From Agrypnia vestita (Eukaryota; Arthropoda; Insecta; Trichoptera; Phryganeidae): DNA of 64,000 nt. Made by a program: the position numbers and the translations under genes. The stretch lies in contig JADDOH010008087.1 of NCBI GenBank assembly GCA_016648135.1, forward strand, positions 1 through 64,000, written 5' to 3'. Numbering within the stretch: position 1 is the first letter of the stretch; each line of letters begins with the position of its first letter. The notes beneath the pieces are model-generated. The model was given only the letters and a program-made list of their open reading frames with translations. It searched no databases and had not been told where the DNA came from. This document shows, one piece after another, positions 1 to 11,689 of the stretch.

Positions 1-155
1 CTTCTGGATCGTCGCCACGAGTCTACTTGCCAAGTTTCAGCTCGATTGGATCACGGGAAAAGGGTCAAAAATTGATCCAAAATTTTTGTTGACGGCAAGC
101 CGGCAAGCAAGCAAGCAAGCAGACGCCACGAGTTAATATAAAGGGGGTAATAAAA
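1..155 (+). repeat. ACTCCC-type repeat (family A), partial copy
   Basis: Truncated copy of a repeat seen eight times here. Shared core: cgtcgccacgagtct, caagtttcagctcgattgga, gaaaagggt, then aagcaagcagacg. The right end normally reads gttaaaagaaagggagtaa. The copy is cut by the window edge. Confidence 0.7.
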
Positions 156-256
156 ATAGACCTAGCTCTCAATTAATGCGACTATTTTTACGCGATGGCG
201 ATGATCGATTTCCAAAGTAAGTACATTTTGTCAATAAATTAGACATCCGGACAAAT

Positions 257-395
257 ATGAATTGTCGAGCTTGCATGCGAAGATGTATGAATGTAGATGA
301 AGCGAAAGTTGTATGTCAAGAGTATGGCGCTCTATCCTCTCTACCTACCCCCAAGGGGAAACGGCGTGATGGTAAGTTGGTTAAGTTAGTTAGTT
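257..395 (+). pseudogene. Non-LTR retrotransposon 3' fragment
   Basis: Encodes RACMRRCMNVDEAKVVCQ, the same tail as the longer LINE remnants at 3505-3885 (RRCINVAESKVVCQ) and 11690-11950. Only the last ~40 codons of a reverse-transcriptase-type ORF and the start of its 3' UTR (ggcgtgatggtaagttagtt) remain. The following bases to about 730 show nothing recognisable. Confidence 0.5.
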
Positions 396-732
396 CGGAC
401 AAATATACCCTGATTGACGATCTCGATCGCCAGGTTTTCCATGGGAAGAAAAGCGAAACAATTTTTTTAAAATTTTATAAATTTAATAAATAATAAATAT
501 CAACAACCGGTCACAGAATTTTTAACAAAGCCTGACGCCAAAGGTACGAAGTGAACTTGATTTAATAGCGCACACTGGTTCTAGGGTCGACCTTAGGAGT
601 TTGAACAAGCGTAAAGAAAAAAGGTTGAAACATCATAAGATCAGCTGTGAAGTTTAGTAAGAAGAAAATTAATTTCATGTGTTACTCTTATCACACTATG
701 GTAATAATTGATTGAAAGTTGATAAAATTAAA

Positions 733-1015
733 AAAAGGGTCTCTCGGGTGGTTTGGGCATGTTGATCGAATGAATGAGGAAAGAGTTGTGAGAAAGATAC
801 ACTTATGTGGCAAGTGCTAACGGCGCCAAAAAGAGAGAGAGAGCGATAGCGGAAAACGTGGCACGACCAGATTAACCACCTTTCGGAAGATGGTCCAGAA
901 GGAGCCTCAACAATCGTCGAACTTGTAAATGAGGCGAGAGTTGTGTGTCAGGACAGAAGAGTGAGGCGTTCCATCCTCTCCACGTACGCCCGCGCGGAAC
1001 CGGTGTGATGATAAG
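733..1015 (+). pseudogene. Non-LTR retrotransposon 3' fragment, frameshifted
   Basis: Opens with codons for LGWFGHVDRMNEERVVRKI, the W-FGHVERM motif found near the C-terminus of many insect LINE reverse transcriptases. It runs through degenerate RGRPRKTWHDQ-like sequence to ggtgtgatgataag. Reading frame shifts are needed, so it is dead. Same family as 3505-3885 and 11690-11950. Confidence 0.5.
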
Positions 1016-1188
1016 AAAGAAAAATATTAATATTGTAATATATTTTTAATAAATAAAAATGTTTTATGGTACTTTAAGTTATGATAAACGTAATAGTTAA
1101 TAAAAATGAACTTTTAGTTTAGGTGTTTACGTTTATGTGAGTTCTATACCCCCACTTACGCGAATCTCGATATTCTAGAACCTTCTGT

Positions 1189-1372
1189 GTAGAGTTTTCC
1201 GGGCCGGTTTCCAGCGCTGATTTCGATAAGGCTTTCATCAGTCCTGATGATGGACCCAGCATGAGGTCCGAAACTATAGAGACCGGATACACACGGCAGA
1301 ATAGCCCCACAAAACTGCGCTGAAGATACTGGACGACCGAGAAAACTGGGAACATTTTTATCTTGGAATTTA
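1189..1372. repeat. GACGTTTCGGATCC-type repeat (family E), diverged copy with hammerhead-like core
   Basis: Contains gatgatggacccagcatgaggtccgaaac-type sequence, acacggcagaat and a closing gaaaactggaac. It is a diverged copy of the inverted element at 30957-31215. The core at 1244-1274 is described separately. Confidence 0.5.
1238..1290 (+). ncRNA. Hammerhead ribozyme-like motif, probably inactive
   Basis: CTGATGA at 1244-1250 is followed by a hairpin (ggacc / ggtcc, loop cagcatga) and GAAAC at 1270-1274. Relative to the copy at 31114-31145 the stem II is differently paired but intact. The helix III/cleavage region (ctata) has lost its self-complementary form. Confidence 0.35.
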
Positions 1373-1380
1373 TAAATCAA

Positions 1381-1903
1381 CTAGCTGTAAACCCGGCGTT
1401 GCACGGGTTAAGGATTAAGTTTAAAATAAATTTGTGAGGATAAACAAAGATTCAATTCGAATGGTATATATATTTGCATCGAAAATATATAAGCGTAGGG
1501 GAAGGGTAAAAAGAATAGGGGGGAAATTTCGCATTTGTTACGAGTTCTAACGAATAAGTTTTCAAATTTTGAGGTCCAATCGGCCGAAAGGTACAGATTT
1601 GCATAGAAAATATATAAGTGGAGGGGAAGGGTTAAAAGAATAAGGGAGAAATGTCGCATATATTACCCGCCGAGACCTTAAGAATAAGTTTACAAATTTT
1701 GAATCCGATCGGTCAAACGGTACAGATTTGCATCGAAAATATGTCAGGGGGAGGGGAAGGGGTAAGATAATAGGGAAGAAATGTTGCCTATGTTACCCGC
1801 CGGGTTCCAAAGCATAAGTATGCAAAATTTGAATCGAATCGGACAAACGGTGTGGATTTGTATAGAGAACAGACAGACAGACATTGAGTTTTATAGGTAT
1901 AGA
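1381..1903 (-). mobile_element. Non-autonomous Helitron with internal tandem repeats, copy 1
   Basis: Read on the minus strand it begins TCTATACCTATAAAAC with host A before it. It ends with a GC hairpin (ACCCG...CGGGT) about 11 bases before CTAG, followed by host T: the 5'-TC...CTAG-3' A/T insertion signature of Helitrons. The interior is about three diverged units of ~115-120 bp (gatttgcatcgaaaatatat, gaaatgtcgc, tgttacccgccg, aataagtttccaaattttga). No coding capacity. Confidence 0.75.
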
Positions 1904-2448
1904 TTTTATAACATTAACATAATTTACGCGTTTTTGATTTATGCAATTAGGTATTACATACAGCATTGATTGAAATTTAATTTTAAAATGTCAAAAATAA
2001 TATAAGAAACCAACACTGATTTATTATTTTAAAATACTTATTAAACCATTTAATCTTTCATGATTGATCTAATGATAATGATTTATTTTGTATAATTTTA
2101 TTTACCAAGTAAATATATATTTTATAATTTCCTCCGATGTCTTCCGATTAATAAATTGATTGTAACCATTAGAATGCATATAAATATGATGTAAGAGTTG
2201 CATATTAATATAAGAGGTAAAATGCTGATAATTTTATTTACAAACTTAATAAAAATTAATGTATTCCGAATATTTCAACTGTATCCTTTTTGCATATTTT
2301 ATTACGCATGCTGCTGCTTGTCATGTTGGTATTAAAAAATATTGTTTAATAATGTCAGTGATTGAGAATATAATAAGTAGTTATTGAAATAATGTGGTCA
2401 AAATCTAAAGAAGTATTATTTATACCAAAAAACGAAGGAAAGCTTTAT
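1904..2448. other. AT-rich spacer
   Basis: No gene, RNA or repeat boundary recognised. Confidence 0.5.
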
Positions 2449-2991
2449 ACAGGGTTATTTGTAAAACATTAATAACCTCGCAGGACTATATTCCTGCCTT
2501 GATTATGAGTCGAAAATGTTCAAGCTATTATGACCTGATATCAATAGTTAAAGAGATATGCGACATCAAAGTTTGCATTTTTTTTCCAATATTTCTAATT
2601 TATTTTTTGTAAAACGTTGGACTATCATTACAGTAACTCATATCGATTACGACAAATTCATTCGTTTCAATACAAGTTAAATAAAATGATAAAAACCTTG
2701 AAAAAACTCCAATTGGAATGTTTTCCAATTGGAATTCGAAGGTTTTTATTTTTTTATTTGACTTGTATTAAAGGGAATGAATTTTTTTATTTTCGATATA
2801 AGTTACTGTAATGATAGTCCAACGTTTTACAAAAAATAAGTCAGAAATATTGAAAAAAAAAATGCAAACTTTGATGTCGCATATCTCCTTAACTATTGAT
2901 ATTAGGTCATAATAGCTTGAACATTTTCGACTCATAATCAAGGCAGAAATATAGTCCTGCGAGGTTATTAATGTTTTACAAATAACCCTGT
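2449..2991. mobile_element. Foldback element (family B), copy 1
   Basis: A near-complete palindrome: the left arm starts ACAGGGTTATTTGTAAA and the right arm ends with its reverse complement. The two arms meet at CCAATTGGAATGTTTTCCAATTGG-type sequence near 2709-2732. Outer flanks read tat...ata, so the target duplication cannot be separated from the palindrome. No ORF of its own. Four more copies lie in the window. Confidence 0.75.
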
Positions 2992-3039
2992 ATATAAAAT
3001 ATATGTGGGGTATAAAAGAAGTCAGTAATATCAAAAAAA

Positions 3040-3200
3040 TTTAATGCAGTTATCGAGGATTACCTACTAATTTATAATGTACTAAATTCGAGATTTTATA
3101 GTAAACATGGCCTATAAGAAACATGATTTTGGAAGTGACAGATACGTACAATTTAGAATTCAGTACATTTTAAATTAGTAATCCTTGGTGACTGCATTCA
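3040..3200. repeat. Short inverted-repeat element
   Basis: Arms aatgcagttatcgagg.. (3043-3093) and its imperfect reverse complement (3155-3200, ..ggtgactgcatt) share taatttataatgtactaaattc. This looks like a small MITE of ~160 bp. Confidence 0.45.
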
Positions 3201-3284
3201 AAACATTTTTAATTTTTTTTGGATATCGCTGTCTTCGCTTTTATGCTCTACGTAATATAATGATCTCTTACAACTCAGCACACA

Positions 3285-3445
3285 AGGAGAAAATAAAAGG
3301 CAGCAAAAGCGTAGGCAGAAAGAAATCTTGGGCGAGTAATATCAGAAAGTGACTGTGTCCAAAATATCACAGATGTTATATATCTTGCACAGGACAAATA
3401 GAGAGCACATGTCGTAATCACAAGACGGCACACGAAGAAGAATTT
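3285..3445 (+). pseudogene. LINE 3' fragment
   Basis: Frame with KGSKSVGRKKSWASNIRK, then a stop and a short tail ending in gaagaagaattt. It resembles the GR-x-K-x-W region at the C-terminus of RTE/jockey-type reverse transcriptases. Very short and of uncertain family. Confidence 0.3.
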
Positions 3446-3504
3446 TAATTAATTTCATTTTAATTGATTAAAAAAATATTTAAGGTTAACTAACTAACTA
3501 ACTA

Positions 3505-3885
3505 ACCATCACGCCGCTTCCCCGTAGGCAGAGAGGATTGAACCTTTTTTCCACACTCTTTTATCCTGGCACACCACTTTTGATTCGGCCACATTGATAC
3601 ATCTTCTCATACGAGTTCTACGGTTGTTGCAGTTTTTAACAGGGCCATCCTCAAATACTTGTAGTATCTGATCGTGCCAGGTCTTTCGCGGACGCCCTCT
3701 ATTCCTGTTGCCTTCAACACTCGCCTCATACATTTTCTTAACCATCCTTTCCTCGGTCATACGTTCCACATGACCAAACCATCTCAGCACTCCTTTCTTT
3801 ATTCTATCTACCACACTAACAGCATTGCATTCATGTCTAATTTGTTCATTCCTCACTCTATCGACCAAAGATTTTCCACACAAGC
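3505..3885 (-). pseudogene. Non-LTR retrotransposon reverse transcriptase C-terminus
   Basis: Minus-strand reading frame of 124 codons with RVRNEQIRHEC, RIKKGVLRWFGHVERM, RGRPRKTWHDQ and MRRCINVAESKVVCQ. The LRWFGHVERM...RGRPRKTW pattern is the usual end of insect LINE ORF2 proteins. No catalytic FADD core is present, so only the 3' ~370 bp was inserted (5' truncation, normal for LINEs). The 3' end runs into gccgtgatggttagttagtt, the same as in the copies at 11690-11950 and 257-395. Confidence 0.7.
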
Positions 3886-4041
3886 GTCTTATTTGAGGTT
3901 AATTTGTTTAAAACTCATACTTATACCCTTTTAGATCAGGTAACATCCTAGATAGATACGCGGGATAAACCATATGAACGTAAATTAATCGTTTAACAAT
4001 TTACGTGGGTAGGTATATATTTTATAATTCATATATAAATA

Positions 4042-5365
4042 TTAGGTCCTTACATATGAAATTGACGTTTAGTATGGGAGGAACATAAAGCCGATTTTTT
4101 TTATTATAATATATTTATTTAATCAAATATAATAATCAAATAAAATATAATATATTTATTTAATCAAAGTATGTACCATTGCTATCTATGCACTTTTGCC
4201 ATCTCATAAGTAGTTCATCGATCCCTTTACTAAAAAAACCATTCGGACGGGAATCAATAAAATCTTTGAAGGCGGTTTGGACTGCCCCATCGGAGTTGAA
4301 TTTTTTCCTTTGCAAGAAGTTATCCAAATTTCGAAAAAAATGGTAATCTGTTGGGGCAAGGTCCGGAGAGTATGGTGGATGTCTTAGACATTCCAATTGA
4401 AGCTCCTCTAATTTGGTAGCCGTCTGTTGTGCAGTGTGTGGTCTAGCGTTATCATGAAGCAGTAGTGGCCTAGAGCGATTAACCAGCCTCGGTTGTTTAG
4501 CAGCTAGCTTTTCCATCATGGTTTGCAGTTGCTGACACTAGACATCTGCCGTAATCGTCTGGCCAGATTTAAGAAAGCTGTAGTGAACGACACCAGCACT
4601 AGTCCACCAAACGCTCACAAGTAACTTTTTTGGAGTCAATTTTCGCTTGGGGCATGGTTTGGCTGGTTCGGCAGGGTTCAGCCATTGCGATGAGCGCTTC
4701 CGATATCGTACAGGATCCACTTTTCATCACAGGTAATGATTCGATTTAAAATCCCTTCATTATTGGGCCGGTTGAGTAATGCAACGCAGCAGTCAACGCG
4801 CGTTTGTTGATTTGCTTCACTCAATTCGTGAGGTATCCACCTTTCAAGCTTTTTTACCTTACCAATTTGCTTCAAGTGGATTAAAACAGTTTTATCACTA
4901 ACACCGCAACCTGCAGCTAACTCGGATGTGGTTTGCGATGGATCCGCTTCCACAATAGCCTTCAATTCTTCATTATCAACTTTGGTCTCCGGCCGTCCAC
5001 GGGGCTTGTTCTGCAGGTCGAAATTTCCAGAACGAAAACGTTGGAACCAAAAACGCACTGTGTTTTTTTTGCGGCACCGTCGCCATACACATCATTAATC
5101 CTTCGAGCCGTTTCTGCAGCACTGGTGCCACGGTGGAACTCGTAGTCGTAAATAACGCGATATTTCAAGTCTTTCATTTTGTAAACTGAGTGACGCAAAG
5201 AAAAAAACAATTGAGGAAAAAACAAATGAATTATAATTTTCAAAACACAAATACATGAGTAAATAGCTGTATAAATTTGGATTTGGAATTCCGAACCAAA
5301 GAGAAGATATTTGAGATCAAATTTGCCAGTACGGCAAAACGCCAATTTCATATGTAAGGACCTAA
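4042..5365 (-). mobile_element. mariner element, full length, broken transposase
   Basis: Length 1324 bp with inverted ends TTAGGTCCTTACATATGAAA at both termini and TA duplications at 4040-4041 and 5366-5367. Tc1/mariner superfamily; the size is that of an autonomous mariner. Confidence 0.9.
4160..5177 (-). pseudogene. mariner transposase (DD34D type), inactivated
   Basis: Starts at the ATG at 5177 (MKDLKYRVIYDYEFHRGTSA). The N-terminal helix-turn-helix is followed by WFQRF and GRPETK, then the catalytic domain with first Asp in ITCDEKW, second in LLHDNARPH and third in YSPDLAPTDYHFF. The HHPYSPDLAP block and the 34-residue spacing type place it in mariner DD34D. Three lesions are visible: a frameshift near 5060 after DGAAKKT, a frameshift near 4710 after ILYD, and an in-frame TAG (4536-4538 region) after TITADV where the family has a sense codon. 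All three catalytic Asp codons survive, so decay is recent or moderate. The protein would cut and paste DNA at TA sites; here it cannot be made. Confidence 0.85.
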
Positions 5366-5367
5366 TA

Positions 5368-6442
5368 TATGTTATATTGAGATATACTGATAGTATAAAT
5401 GCATTGATATAATAATTACATAATTATGGAAATAATTCACCCCCTGTTGAATTAACAGGGGATGATGACACCAAGTAATGCGACTTCACGTGGTTCCCGA
5501 CACGGCCTTTACCATTTTTGCTCTGTTTTTTTTTTACAACCGCTGTGAAGTACCTACCTAATGTTGCCGCGTTCTGTTTGTCGCTGGCTGTGGGACCGGT
5601 CGCACGGGCGTACGAAAATAAGAAACAATCGCGATATTTTCAATCCTGCGAAAAAATATATAAATTAAACGCATACGTCAATAACTATGTTTCTTTAAAA
5701 TTTAAACAGTTTTATTGAATACAGTGTGTTTCCTCACAACCGGACAAAGTGCGTTTATTTACCGATGGTTGAAGTAATAATAAATTTTGTTTATTTTCTT
5801 TGAAGTGTGTGAGTGAATAAATTCAAAAATTATCGTTTTAATAATATAGTTTATAGTTAATCGGAGAGGATTTATTCAAGGTAAAAGTGTTATGTTTATA
5901 AATCATTCACATTTGTGTATATTTTACCGTTTAATATATAATATTAATTTCCTCGTAAACCAATATAAGGAAAAATATTAGTATATAACTTTGACCATCA
6001 ATTTTTGAAATGAATGTCATGTTTGTTAACATCATCCAATAAATATTTGATCATAAAATGTATCTTAGATTATAAAATTTTAATGTTCGATTATCAAACA
6101 CGACGTTCATTGGCTGTCGTGTTTTGTTAGAAATATTCATTTTCATTTTCCTTAGAGATATCTCAACTGAGTGCTAATTCCTACATGTCTAAATGGATAA
6201 TCAAACTTAAATATTTTTCTAAGCTAATTAATATAGGAATTAAATTGCGCACTGATTGGGAGACGAATAATTATATTATTCAATTATGCTATTAATTAAA
6301 TTTATAAAACATGATTGTCACATGTTATATTTTCTTTATTTTTCATGTTACATGCTATCTTTCTTATTTAATTTCCGACAGTTAATCTTACAGCATTTTT
6401 ACATATTAGAGTCCTTAAATACCTAATTACATACTCTGGTGT
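5368..6442. other. Unassigned, AT-rich
   Basis: A slightly GC-richer patch at 5450-5610 (gaattaacaggggatgatga, cgtggttcccgacacgg, gggaccggtcgcacgggc) has no recognisable coding or repeat identity. The rest is AT-rich with no feature seen. Confidence 0.5.
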
Positions 6443-6962
6443 ACAGGGTTATTTGTAAAACATTAATAACCTCGAAAGACTATATTCCTGCCTTGATTAT
6501 GAGTCGAAAATGTTCAAGCTATTATGACCTAATATCAATAGTTATGGAGATATGCGACATCAAAGTTTGCATTTTTTTTTCAATATTTCTGACTTATTTT
6601 TTGTAAAACGTTGGACTATCATTACAGTAACTCATATCGATTACGAGAAATTCATTCGTTTCAATACAAATTAAATAAAATGATAAAAACCCTGAAAAAT
6701 ACCAATTGGAAATCGAAGGTTTTTATTTTTATTTGACTTGTATTAAAGGGAATGAATTTTTCATATTCGATATAAGTTACTGTAATGATAGTCCAACGTT
6801 GTACAAAAAATAAGTCAGAAATATTGAAAAAAAATTCAAACTTTGATGTCGCATATCTCCTTAACTGTGGATATTATGTCATAATAGCTTGAACATTTTC
6901 GACTCATAATCAAGGCAGGAATATAGTCCTGTGAGGTTATTAATGTTTTACAAATAACCCTT
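6443..6962. mobile_element. Foldback element (family B), copy 2
   Basis: Same palindromic structure as 2449-2991: ACAGGGTTATTTG at the left, caaataaccct at the right, arms meeting near the single CCAATTGG at 6703. The centre has lost one half of the CCAATTGG hairpin. Confidence 0.75.
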
Positions 6963-7009
6963 TATATGTGGCAAATCCATTTATGACAAGAGTGAAATAA
7001 GAAGCTAAT

Positions 7010-7745
7010 ATGAAATTGATAAAAATGAAGTGCTTGGTCATGTGGAACCGATGCATGAGGAGAGAATGTGTAACGCGACTGTAGAGGTACTAGAAAATTA
7101 CACGAAAAAATATTTTATTTTAAAATCCACGCTTACAGTACTCTGTTGTTGATGGAGGGAAAGCACGCTTTTATTTTTCGAGAGAGGTAAAATTTTACTT
7201 TTTAGTATTATACATTTTAATATAAGCAAGGTTTTGAATTTTTTTTAATGTAATATAATTTTCTACTTTTTAGTCTTAATATTGCCCAGCGTACAAAATC
7301 ACTTCGGTAGGAAACTAGCGCCATTTTTTGGTGAGCTCATTGACTTATTTCCCATATAAAACTTTGAATAATTAATTATGATAGATTAATTGATTAATTA
7401 GTGAATCTGACAAATGATTCGTGTATTGTCATCGCTTGTGTACAAAATTTCAGCTCGATTAGATATAGGGATGCGGGTGAAATATTGATTATAAAATTCC
7501 ACCCAGACATATAAGCATAAGCGAAGCTAATATAAGCATGGTAAGAAAATACGTCCGCGGAAGACTTGACTTAAATCAAATGCCGGAAGATGATTTATTA
7601 GAAGCCTCTTTAAGAGCTTAAGAGCGAGTAAGAAGATGGATTAATTAGTGTGGATGGGAGATGTGTTTCGGGCGAAAAAACATTATGACGCTCTATCCTC
7701 TCTGCCCTGCGGGGAAACAGCCTGACGTTAAGTTAGTAATATATT
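7010..7745 (+). pseudogene. Two LINE 3' fragments
   Basis: 7046-7095 encodes LGHVEPMHEERM, the GHVERM motif region. 7545-7740 carries degenerate cgtccgcggaagacttga, gccggaagatga, cgctctatcctctctgcc and ggggaaacagcctgacg, the same tail as the LINE at 11690-11950. The stretch between (7130-7540) has no clear identity apart from a fragment resembling family A (ttcagctcgattagat). Confidence 0.4.
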
Positions 7746-7878
7746 ATCAACCTATCGCTCACAATGATGGCTGGTAGTTTTTTCGACTGCAATCCTACAT
7801 AGCAACTTATACGTATCTAATTTTACTGTACATAACGAATTAAGCCAAATGCAAAAGAGTATCAAGAATATAGAACAA

Positions 7879-8806
7879 CTAACTGTTCATACTCGGCGTT
7901 AAGGATTAAGTTTAAAATAAATTTGTGAGGAAAAACAAAGGTTCGATTCGAACGGTATAGATTTGCATCGAAAATATATCAGGGGGAAGGAAAAGGGTAA
8001 AATAATAGGAGGGAAATGTCACCAATGTTAACCGCCGAGTCCTAAAGAATAATTTTGCAAATTTTGAGCCCGATCGGTCTAACGGTACAGATTTTCATGA
8101 AAAATATATCAGGGGAAGAGGAAGGGGTAAAATAATAGGGGGAAATGTTGCCTATGTTACCCACCGGGTCTTGAAGAATAAGTTTCTAAAATTTGAGTTT
8201 GATTGGTAGAAAGGTACAGATTAGCATCTAAAATATATCAGGGGGAGGGTAAAGGGTAAAAGGGGAGGGAGGAAATGTCACTTTTGTTACCCGCCGGGTC
8301 CTAAAAAATGAGTTTCCAAATTTTGAGTCCGATCGGTCTAACGGTATAGATTTGCATCGAAAATATATCAGTGGAGGGGAAGGGTTAAAAGAATATTGGG
8401 GAAATTTCGCATATGTTACCTGCCGAGTTTTAATTAATAAGTTTCCAAATTTTGAGTCCGATCGGTCAAACTGTACAGATTTGCATCGAAAATATATCAG
8501 GGGAGTGGAAGGGTTAAAAGAATAGGGGGGGAAATGTCGCATATGTTACCCACCGAGTCCTTAAAAATAAATTTCCAAATTTTGAGTCCGATCGGTCAAA
8601 CGGTACAGATTTGCATCGAAAATACGTCAGGGGGAGGGAAAGGGGTAAGAGAATAGGGAGGAAATGTTGCCCATGTTACCCCCCGGGTCCTAAAGCATAA
8701 GTATGCAAAATTTGAATCGAATCGGACAAACGGTGTGGAGAACATTGAGTTTTATAGGTATTAGGTAGTAGTAGGTAAGACAGACATTGAGTTTTATAGG
8801 TATAGA
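7879..8806 (-). mobile_element. Non-autonomous Helitron, long copy 2
   Basis: Same family as 1381-1903. On the minus strand it starts TCTATACCTATAAAAC (8806) and ends at a degenerate hairpin and cagttagt (7879), with CTAG mutated to TTAG. The interior holds about six or seven units of the ~115-bp repeat, twice as many as copy 1. The 5' terminus (minus strand) is partly duplicated (gagttttataggtat twice, 8746-8806). Confidence 0.7.
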
Positions 8807-9172
8807 TTTATTATTAAAAAGCTTCAAAGGCTAGTCTGGCATAATGGATGCAGAATGTGTTGTTATTTCAGGATGTCTCATGATATGGCCAAAAAAATTC
8901 CGGGTATTTAGGATTAAAAAGTTTTTTTTATTGGAGTACGTGTGTAGTAAGTAGTAACCCTGTCATAACGTACTTAATTAATTTATATTAAATTTGTTCA
9001 TTTATATTATCACAATTCATTTAAATTGTCACGTCATATGTAAAATTCACAATTTATTATTAAAAAGCATCAAAGATTATTTGTATTAAGTTATATAATA
9101 TATGTTCGTAAATAGTGAAAATGTAGGGGTTCTTCACAATCAAAAAGTATGTTGATGCAAGTATATCACTAT

Positions 9173-9450
9173 ATTTTCGGCCGTATTCTGGAAATAGCAA
9201 GATTGTAATTTGATGATTGTTACCCCAACATTCAAAACAAGAGAAACGTCAAGACATCTGTCAAATGTCAATATTTATATCACTGGACGAATATATTGGT
9301 TTTAATTCAATATTTGTAAATTAATACGTCCCGTCCATTTTTGAGTTTTGGGGCAGTAATCAATGAATAAGGCAGGTGTAAAGCGTTTGAAGGTTTGGGT
9401 ATCAATCACTAAAATAACAATCTTGCTGTTCTCAGAATTCGGCCGAATAT
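9173..9450. repeat. Short inverted-repeat element (CGGCCGTATTCTG type)
   Basis: Ends tattttcggccgtattctgg and its imperfect reverse complement ctcagaattcggccgaata, each extending through gcaagattgt over ~35 bases. Internal ~200 bp non-coding. MITE-like. Confidence 0.5.
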
Positions 9451-9566
9451 GTTGGTACACCACGGCACTTGCTCCCCCGGTGGTTGGGCAAGGAGGATGA
9501 CTTGCGAAATATTCTGTCTCATGACAAACATTTATTAATTATTTAAAATTTGATCTATACTATGTG

Positions 9567-10653
9567 GTAATGGGTCCGGTCTAAGTACTACAATGTAGTA
9601 CTACATTATACTGAAACGCACACTTCACACGTTTGTAAATGTACTACACACTTCAAACTGCACACTTCAAGTTGCGCACCGTAAATTTTATACTTCAAAG
9701 TATTGAAACGAGTCGTCCGTTGACATTTGACAGCCGAATACAAGCGCAGGCGCATGCCATAGATAAGTGGCGCATGCGCGTGGAACGACGGGCCGGTGTG
9801 CTCAGATGTGAAATAACGAATAATAAATAACAGATAATTTTAAAGCGAAGATTTTAGAAAAGTTCTTACCGCAGTAAAAAAATAAAAGCGAAGAGGTTCT
9901 TTTAGTTTAAAAAGAGTATTGCGTATTATTGAGTATTCCAGCGAATATAAAATGTCAGATAAAATGTTGAAGCGATAATAAAGGTTTATTTTAGTGATAA
10001 ATCACGAAATACGTTTTTCATTTCATTTCGACCGAGCCACGACACGTAACAGTATATACTTTAAACTGTACACTTCAAATTAGGTATGTCATACTTCAAA
10101 CTACACACACTTCAATTTTGTGCAAACTTTTGGCCGATTTTTTAACTCCCACCTCTCCGTCAGATTTTAATTTTGGAAAGTTAATGTAGCAAAATGAGGA
10201 AAAGTTTGGAAACTGAAACAACCCCCTCCCCCATGGTTTTGAAAATTTTTGGATAGAATGTTGAAATTTATGGAAACTGAAACAACCGTCCCTCCATGGT
10301 TTAAAAAATTTTGGGACTGAATGATGAAATGCCTGGAAACTAAAACAACTCCATTGTAGCAAATACAATTTTGTAGTAATACAATAACTTCACGTCATGT
10401 AGTTTATTGAAGTAGATGAAGTGTGTAATGTTTCGGTACCTACTACAAACGTGGCATACACTTTGTAGTCTTCAAACGTGAACGTGGTGAACGCGTGCCT
10501 TCATTTTACTTCATTTCATGTAGTTTATTGAAGTAGATGTAGTGTGTAATGTTTCGGTACCTACTACAAATGTGGCATACACTTTGTAGTCTTCAAACGT
10601 GAACGTGTGCCTGTTGTAGTCTTCTTTTTGAAATGTAGTTTTTCTCTTCGTTA
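9567..10653 (+). mobile_element. hAT-like non-autonomous element, copy 1, with nested LTR
   Basis: Starts (t)aatgggtccggtctaagtac and ends cttcgtta, matching the copies at 22051-22556 and 48799-49365. It is longer because of a solo LTR (9704-10051) and because a ~115-bp segment (tgtagtttattgaagtagat ... tcttcaaacgtgaacgtg) occurs twice in tandem at about 10397-10498 and 10510-10608. Target duplication not resolved in this diverged copy. Confidence 0.6.
9704..10051 (+). mobile_element. Solo LTR of a retrotransposon
   Basis: 348 bp, begins TGAAAC and ends GTAACA (TG...CA), flanked by the 4-bp duplication GTAT at 9700-9703 and 10052-10055. It contains a GC-rich stretch and aataaagg (possible polyadenylation signal) near 9977. 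The flanking hAT sequence is continuous across it. A 4-bp duplication fits a Ty3/Gypsy-type element. No internal coding region remains. Confidence 0.65.
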
Positions 10654-11689
10654 GTACGATGGTGTAGATTTACGAATCTTCAGCTCATCTGCTAGACTGT
10701 GCTCTTATCATACGTTGTACCCTAGGGATAGCAATGTCAGTTGTTAACGTGAAATTATCCATGTCAAATGGTAGTTATCTTATCTCAGATAATACGTGGA
10801 TCAATAATTTTATAAATACAAATGCCAGTACCTGCATGTCAATACCTCAATTCACAGAAAGACGCAGGAAGGAGGTATAGTTTATAAATGGTATAAGTAA
10901 ACATGAGAATATTTAGAGGCTTCATGCCGATGTATAATAAATAAGATGTAAAGAATATAGGCGTGTGAAGGTTTCAAAAACCTTGAAAAGTAGTATTATG
11001 TACACCAGACCATTAATCGGATGGAATAAAAAGGTAAGTTGATACTGAAAACTAAGTCGTAACTTCAGTTTGAATCTGGCGATGTAAATAAATTCAATAA
11101 GAGCGAGAAATTGATTCCGTTCTATTAAAAAATCGACAATAATTACTCATACCTACTACTTAATACAGTAATATCAATTTTGGTGGGCGTTCGATATGCC
11201 AGATCTTGTGAAAAGCGGTTAATAGGCTGGAAACGTAATCAAACTAATCTAAAGCGAATCTCAAGTAAATTCAATAGCAGGTAAATACAAGAAAGAAAGC
11301 AAGCTTTCTGATTCGTCGGAAGTTAATTGGATAAACGTAAACTGCATGGGATTGGCTCCTCACAGGTCTTTCCTTTACAATACGACTGTCGCAATGGTAA
11401 TACTCGATCTCGCTATAAATGTAACATAAAAATTTGTAGAGATTATGTGTTGTTCATAATTTTGCTGATAGAATAACATCAATCAAATCAAAATCGAAAA
11501 GTGAAGACGCCGCGAGTAGCGTTCCCTTTTAAACCAGCTGTAGGTGTTAGATTTGTTTTTAAAATATCTCTGTATCGTCCGTAGATTATGAAATTGTAGA
11601 GAGTTGAAATAAACGTCTTTAGGTTTTTATTGCACGTGGTTTAAATCAATCAAGTTTTTCGTACATACTTCAATTGTGAATAATTCAAG
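10654..11689. other. Unassigned spacer
   Basis: No gene or repeat boundary recognised. Confidence 0.5.

Noticed and set aside
7879..8806. A CRISPR array or satellite block
   Set aside because: The ~115-bp units are diverged, have no spacer structure and lie between Helitron ends.
10430..10450. ccgaaacatt on the minus strand as a hammerhead half in the hAT element
   Set aside because: No CTGANGA core or stem II at the needed distance.
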